This document shows positions 61,146 to 64,000 of a DNA stretch of 64,000 nt, piece by piece. This DNA is from Tritrichomonas musculus (taxonomy: Eukaryota; Parabasalia; Tritrichomonadida; Tritrichomonadidae): positions 1,612,001 to 1,676,000 of the forward strand of contig JAPFFF010000003.1 of NCBI GenBank assembly GCA_039105265.1, read 5' to 3'. Position 1 is the stretch's first letter. Each line of letters opens with the position of its first letter. The translations under genes and the position numbers were made by a program. Below the pieces are notes generated by a model that saw only the letters and a program-made list of their open reading frames with translations, was not told the origin of the DNA and did not search any database.

Positions 61146-61805
61146 TTACTGAACCATAAAACCAAGAACGTTCTTGAAATGGTTAGTTGCATCGCCAGTG
61201 ATAATAACGCCTGGAATAGATGGAATATAACCTCCGATCATTCCTGTTAGAGTGGAGCCATGACGAAGATGGTGAATTGGGAAAGCAAGGCATTTTCCAC
61301 CAATGTTTGCAACGTTAACACAAAAATGATTTCGTACGTATGCTAAAACAGAATTTTTGGGAACTGGAATAATTGATTGGAGTGTTCCATTTGTTGCTGC
61401 AAAACCAATTGAAGAACCGACTTGGTCTGCATAAAATCCGGCAAAACCTTTTGGTGAAAAGGATTGTTTTGCACCTTTTCTGTTCTTTTGAATTGTAGAA
61501 ATTGGATAATTGAGAAGTGTGCAAATTCCAGCACCTAGGGCACCTGCTTCAATATAAACAAGAAGTTTATGACCGTTTGGATCTTCAAAATTTTTCTTGA
61601 AATCTTTTGATGTTTTTTTAAGATATTGGCAAGCAACTGGATAAGCAATAAATGCTGTTCCTGTTTGAAGCCCGCTTAATAAGGTATCTGTAAAATCAAT
61701 TGATCCTGAAGCTCCATTGAGGCCACGAGTAGCTGCTGAAGCAACCATATTGCCAAGAGTTGCGGCAATATATGTCTGTTCCATAGATTTGCAGAAATCG
61801 CACAT
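61146..61805 (-). CDS. small hydrophobic membrane protein, possible carrier relative
   Basis: From the ATG at 61805 (the longer frame starts at a GTG) this is a 219-residue protein rich in Gly, Ala, Ile, Phe and Ser. It has several amphipathic or hydrophobic segments (about residues 10-30, 45-65, 85-110, 125-145 and 155-210). One stretch, YPISTIQKNRKG, loosely resembles the P-x-(D/E)-x-x-(K/R) signature of mitochondrial carriers, and segments of similar length recur three times. The match is weak and the acidic residue is missing. A hydrogenosomal or other organelle membrane protein is possible, but I do not recognise it. The Cys-containing N-terminus (MCDFCKS) shows no clear targeting leader. 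Confidence 0.65.
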   Translation of the reverse strand: MCDFCKSMEQTYIAATLGNMVASAATRGLNGASGSIDFTDTLLSGLQTGTAFIAYPVACQYLKKTSKDFKKNFEDPNGHKLLVYIEAGALGAGICTLLNYPISTIQKNRKGAKQSFSPKGFAGFYADQVGSSIGFAATNGTLQSIIPVPKNSVLAYVRNHFCVNVANIGGKCLAFPIHHLRHGSTLTGMIGGYIPSIPGVIITGDATNHFKNVLGFMVQ

Positions 61806-62084
61806 GATGCAATATATAAGTGGCACTTTTTTCTGATGGAATATTATATAAAAAAAATTTTTTTCAAAACTTTTTTATTAAAAAATTCTGTGAGAAATCA
61901 TTGAAATATATGAATGAAACTTTTGTGATATTAAAAATCCGAAATGAAATAAATGTAGCAAAGGTAGATATCTTGTTAAATATAAAATAGTATATTTGTA
62001 TGAAAAGGCAAAAGGAGAAGTAAAAAAAGTTGAAACATAAGAATTATTTATATATTTATAAACAAAACTGAAGATGTCATTTTA

Positions 62085-63329
62085 TCACTTTATCTTAGAA
62101 ATTACATCAACAATTGTATCATATAGTTTCTTGGCTTTTTCTTCATTTTCAAAAGCAAAAGCTTTTATTTCAAGTTTGCCTTCTGAATTTTGTGCCATAA
62201 ATCGTACAACCTTTTTTGACAAAGTAGGCCTCATTTCCTTAAAAATGCGTGAGTTTAAAACTATATTTTGCAAATCACGCCGCATCGTCATTCTGTAGAT
62301 GTTATTGTTTTTATCATAATTTAAATGGAATTCGCCAACCCCAATTTCACTATAACCAGTTGGTTTACCATTTTCATCCTTTTTGATAACTAGAGCACGA
62401 GATTTTTCATTAAATAATATTTCTTCATCTTCTTCCCCAGTTTTTTCTTCGACAATTTCAAATTCCTTAGAATCATCGTCCTCATCGTTGTTTGATTCAG
62501 ATTTTTGTGTTTGTGGTGGTGGGGTCGGCATTTGAAATGATGAATATTTAATCACATCTTTGTTAAATGGAGTATTAGGATCATGTGTTGTTTGAAATTC
62601 TTTATCTGTACCGAAATTGAAAATAATGGCTGGTTTAGGACGATCAACACCAAAAGCAGCATACATGTCAAACTTTTGTTCTGATGGCTCAGAGTCATCT
62701 TTATGTCTAAATGGATTTACAATTTCAGCACCTTTCCAATTTCCTTGTCCCCATGATGAGCCACTTGATACTTTTCCCCATCCATTTCCACTTGCTTTGG
62801 TCTCGGAATCTTTATTAGATGGAACAGTTGCTGTTCTCTCCCATCCATTTAAAATATTAGGTTTGGATTTATCTTCTGACTTGTTTGAAGTAGCGCTTGA
62901 GGCATCATTACTCAATCCATTTGAACTTGGGTCGCCCCATCCCTTTGAACTTGGAGTGCCCCATTCACTTGAACTTGAGCTACCACAGTCCTTTGAACTT
63001 GAGTCACCCCAGCCCTTTGAACTTAAGTCACCCCAGCCCTTTGAACTTGGAGCACTCCACTCGCTTGATCCTGAGTTACCCCATCCTGATTTACTTGAAT
63101 CCGAGCTGTTCCATCCTGATCCACTTGATCCTGAGTTACCCCATCCTGATTTACTTGAATCCGAGCTGTTCCATCCTGATCCACTTGATCCTGAGTTACC
63201 CCATCCTGATCCACTTGATCCTGAGTTACCCCATCCTGATTTACTTGAATCCGAGCTGTTCCATCCTGATCCACTTGAACCTGAAGCTCCCCATCCTGTT
63301 AAATCTGATTTTAGCCAACTCTCTGCCAT
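62085..63329 (-). CDS. Ran-binding-domain nucleoporin-like protein with Gly-Trp repeats
   Basis: The 414-residue protein has two parts. The first ~210 residues are built of 10-residue units, such as SGSSGSGWGN and SDSSKSGWNS, followed by units around KGWGD. The last ~130 residues form a RanBP1-type domain: KTGEEDEEILF, then IGVGEFHLNY, YRMTMRRDLQNIVLNSRIF and a C-terminal helix with FENEEKAKKLYDTI. RanGTP-binding domains of this kind occur in RanBP1, Nup50/Nup2 and RanBP2. A repeat region plus one Ran domain suggests Nup50/Nup2. Instead of FG repeats, this protein has Gly-Trp repeats, with one FNFG patch near the middle. Role in nucleocytoplasmic transport is inferred. Confidence 0.8.
   Translation of the reverse strand: MAESWLKSDLTGWGASGSSGSGWNSSDSSKSGWGNSGSSGSGWGNSGSSGSGWNSSDSSKSGWGNSGSSGSGWNSSDSSKSGWGNSGSSEWSAPSSKGWGDLSSKGWGDSSSKDCGSSSSSEWGTPSSKGWGDPSSNGLSNDASSATSNKSEDKSKPNILNGWERTATVPSNKDSETKASGNGWGKVSSGSSWGQGNWKGAEIVNPFRHKDDSEPSEQKFDMYAAFGVDRPKPAIIFNFGTDKEFQTTHDPNTPFNKDVIKYSSFQMPTPPPQTQKSESNNDEDDDSKEFEIVEEKTGEEDEEILFNEKSRALVIKKDENGKPTGYSEIGVGEFHLNYDKNNNIYRMTMRRDLQNIVLNSRIFKEMRPTLSKKVVRFMAQNSEGKLEIKAFAFENEEKAKKLYDTIVDVISKIK
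63058..63297 (-). repeat. 30/60-bp tandem repeats coding Gly-Trp units
   Basis: Alternating 30-bp units code SGWN-type and SGWG-type decapeptides. Near-identical 60-bp units begin at 63088 and 63148, a single 30-bp unit at 63208, and another 60-bp unit at 63238. The near identity suggests recent expansion. Confidence 0.85.
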
Positions 63330-63765
63330 TTTTTGTAGAAGAATGCTAAAAAATCCTTTATGAAGATGGTCAAATATTTGAATTTAATGAAAATTTTGAT
63401 GTTTTGAAATAATAAATATATTTATCTTCGTTTGAAAATTATAAAATAGAATTATATTTATTAATTAATATATTTTAACGTTATTAATAAAAAAAATTGT
63501 GAATTATACGCAAAAGTACATTTGGTTTTACCCAATTTTGAGATAGTTAAAATTTTAAGTGGTATCCATTCAAATGATGTCCAAGTGTCAAGCTCATTTA
63601 AATCATTAATGATCACTGGACATTTTCATTCAGGGTGATTTCAATCTCAAAAAAAAAAAAAAAAATTAAAAACCTAATTGAATTAAAATCAATCATTTTG
63701 TATTTAAAAAACACGGATTCTAATAAAATATAGAATATGATTTGAATCATGGCATAAAAACAAAT
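63330..63765. other. AT-rich intergenic region
   Basis: This region holds the promoter of the Ran-binding-domain gene. A 16-base A run lies near 63650. No gene is seen. Confidence 0.5.
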
Positions 63766-64000
63766 TCATTCCTGTGATTTAATAAAAGCAATATAATCAT
63801 CTGCTGTTGCTGTTGGATTATCAAACTGCCATTTTGTTAGATCATTGATGATTGGTTTTAGATTAGCACCAATATTGACGCCATGAAGATCAGCAAGTTC
63901 TTTTCCATTCAAAAGTGGTTTCATATCATAAGCATTTTCTAAATTACTTTCAATAACGAAAGGTTCGAGTATTTTTAAACAAAACTCGAATAATTCATCA
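63766..64000 (-). CDS. CCA-adding tRNA nucleotidyltransferase, C-terminal fragment
   Basis: The coding frame ends with TGA at 63766-63768 on the minus strand and runs off the right edge of the window (78 codons are visible). The motif KPLLNGKELADLHGVNIGA followed by NDLTKWQFDNPTA is the typical C-terminal end of eukaryotic CCA tRNA nucleotidyltransferases, which add CCA to tRNA 3' ends. The encoded tRNA-Arg in this window lacks CCA, consistent with a need for the enzyme. The start and catalytic domain are outside the window. Confidence 0.85.
   Translation of the reverse strand, partial: DELFEFCLKILEPFVIESNLENAYDMKPLLNGKELADLHGVNIGANLKPIINDLTKWQFDNPTATADDYIAFIKSQE

Overview
The window looks like nuclear chromosome sequence of a parabasalid protist, most like Tritrichomonas/Trichomonas. 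The basis is AT-rich DNA with long poly-A and poly-T runs, large and mostly intronless genes, a protein with a trichomonad-type initiator-binding domain, a very large membrane adenylyl cyclase with a PAS domain, casein-kinase-1-type kinases, a Pmp-like beta-helix relic, and two very short introns whose 3' ends resemble the trichomonad branch-point/3' splice motif. The species is inferred, not proven.

Layout, left to right. (1) 0.15-4.6 kb: a coiled-coil protein, an initiator-binding-domain transcription factor and a degenerate PP-loop (TtcA-like) protein. (2) 4.9-13.7 kb: one 2,920-residue flagellar protein of the CFAP47 type, with striking internal changes in base composition. (3) 14.4-22.4 kb: a Raptor-like TORC1 subunit, a CK1-family kinase, tRNA-Arg(ACG) and the NatA catalytic subunit Naa10. 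(4) 22.6-29.2 kb: a multi-membrane-span adenylyl cyclase followed on the same strand by a PKA regulatory subunit, so a cAMP source and a cAMP sensor are neighbours. (5) 29.2-34.9 kb: a gene-poor accessory island with a decayed open frame, a frameshifted superfamily 2 helicase, a broken P-element/THAP9-like transposase lying tail to tail with it, and a MITE-like inverted-repeat element. (6) 35.4-41.3 kb: an ankyrin-repeat gene with a candidate 25-nt intron, a Rab GTPase with a candidate 40-nt intron, a second CK1 kinase ending in a CaaX-like tail, and a DENN-like protein. (7) 41.9-51.3 kb: a CSB/Rad26 (ERCC6-type) SNF2 ATPase, a long coiled-coil protein and a Glu/Gln/Ser/Pro/Ala repeat protein. 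(8) 51.4-64 kb: a broken Pmp-like gene, a secretory-type cyclophilin, a WD40-like protein with a basic tail, ribosomal protein uL22 (L17), a small membrane protein, a Ran-binding-domain nucleoporin-like protein with Gly-Trp repeats, and the C-terminal end of a CCA-adding tRNA nucleotidyltransferase.

Most genes are housekeeping, signalling or flagellar genes without operon logic. The most informative non-standard signals are the two introns: in each, removing the interval restores the frame, both begin GTATTT and both end in a CTAAC...AG motif. Next come the mobile-element island and the compositional mosaic inside the CFAP47-like gene. Several ORFs appear to start at TTG or GTG if read as maximal frames; here starts are moved to the first sensible ATG.
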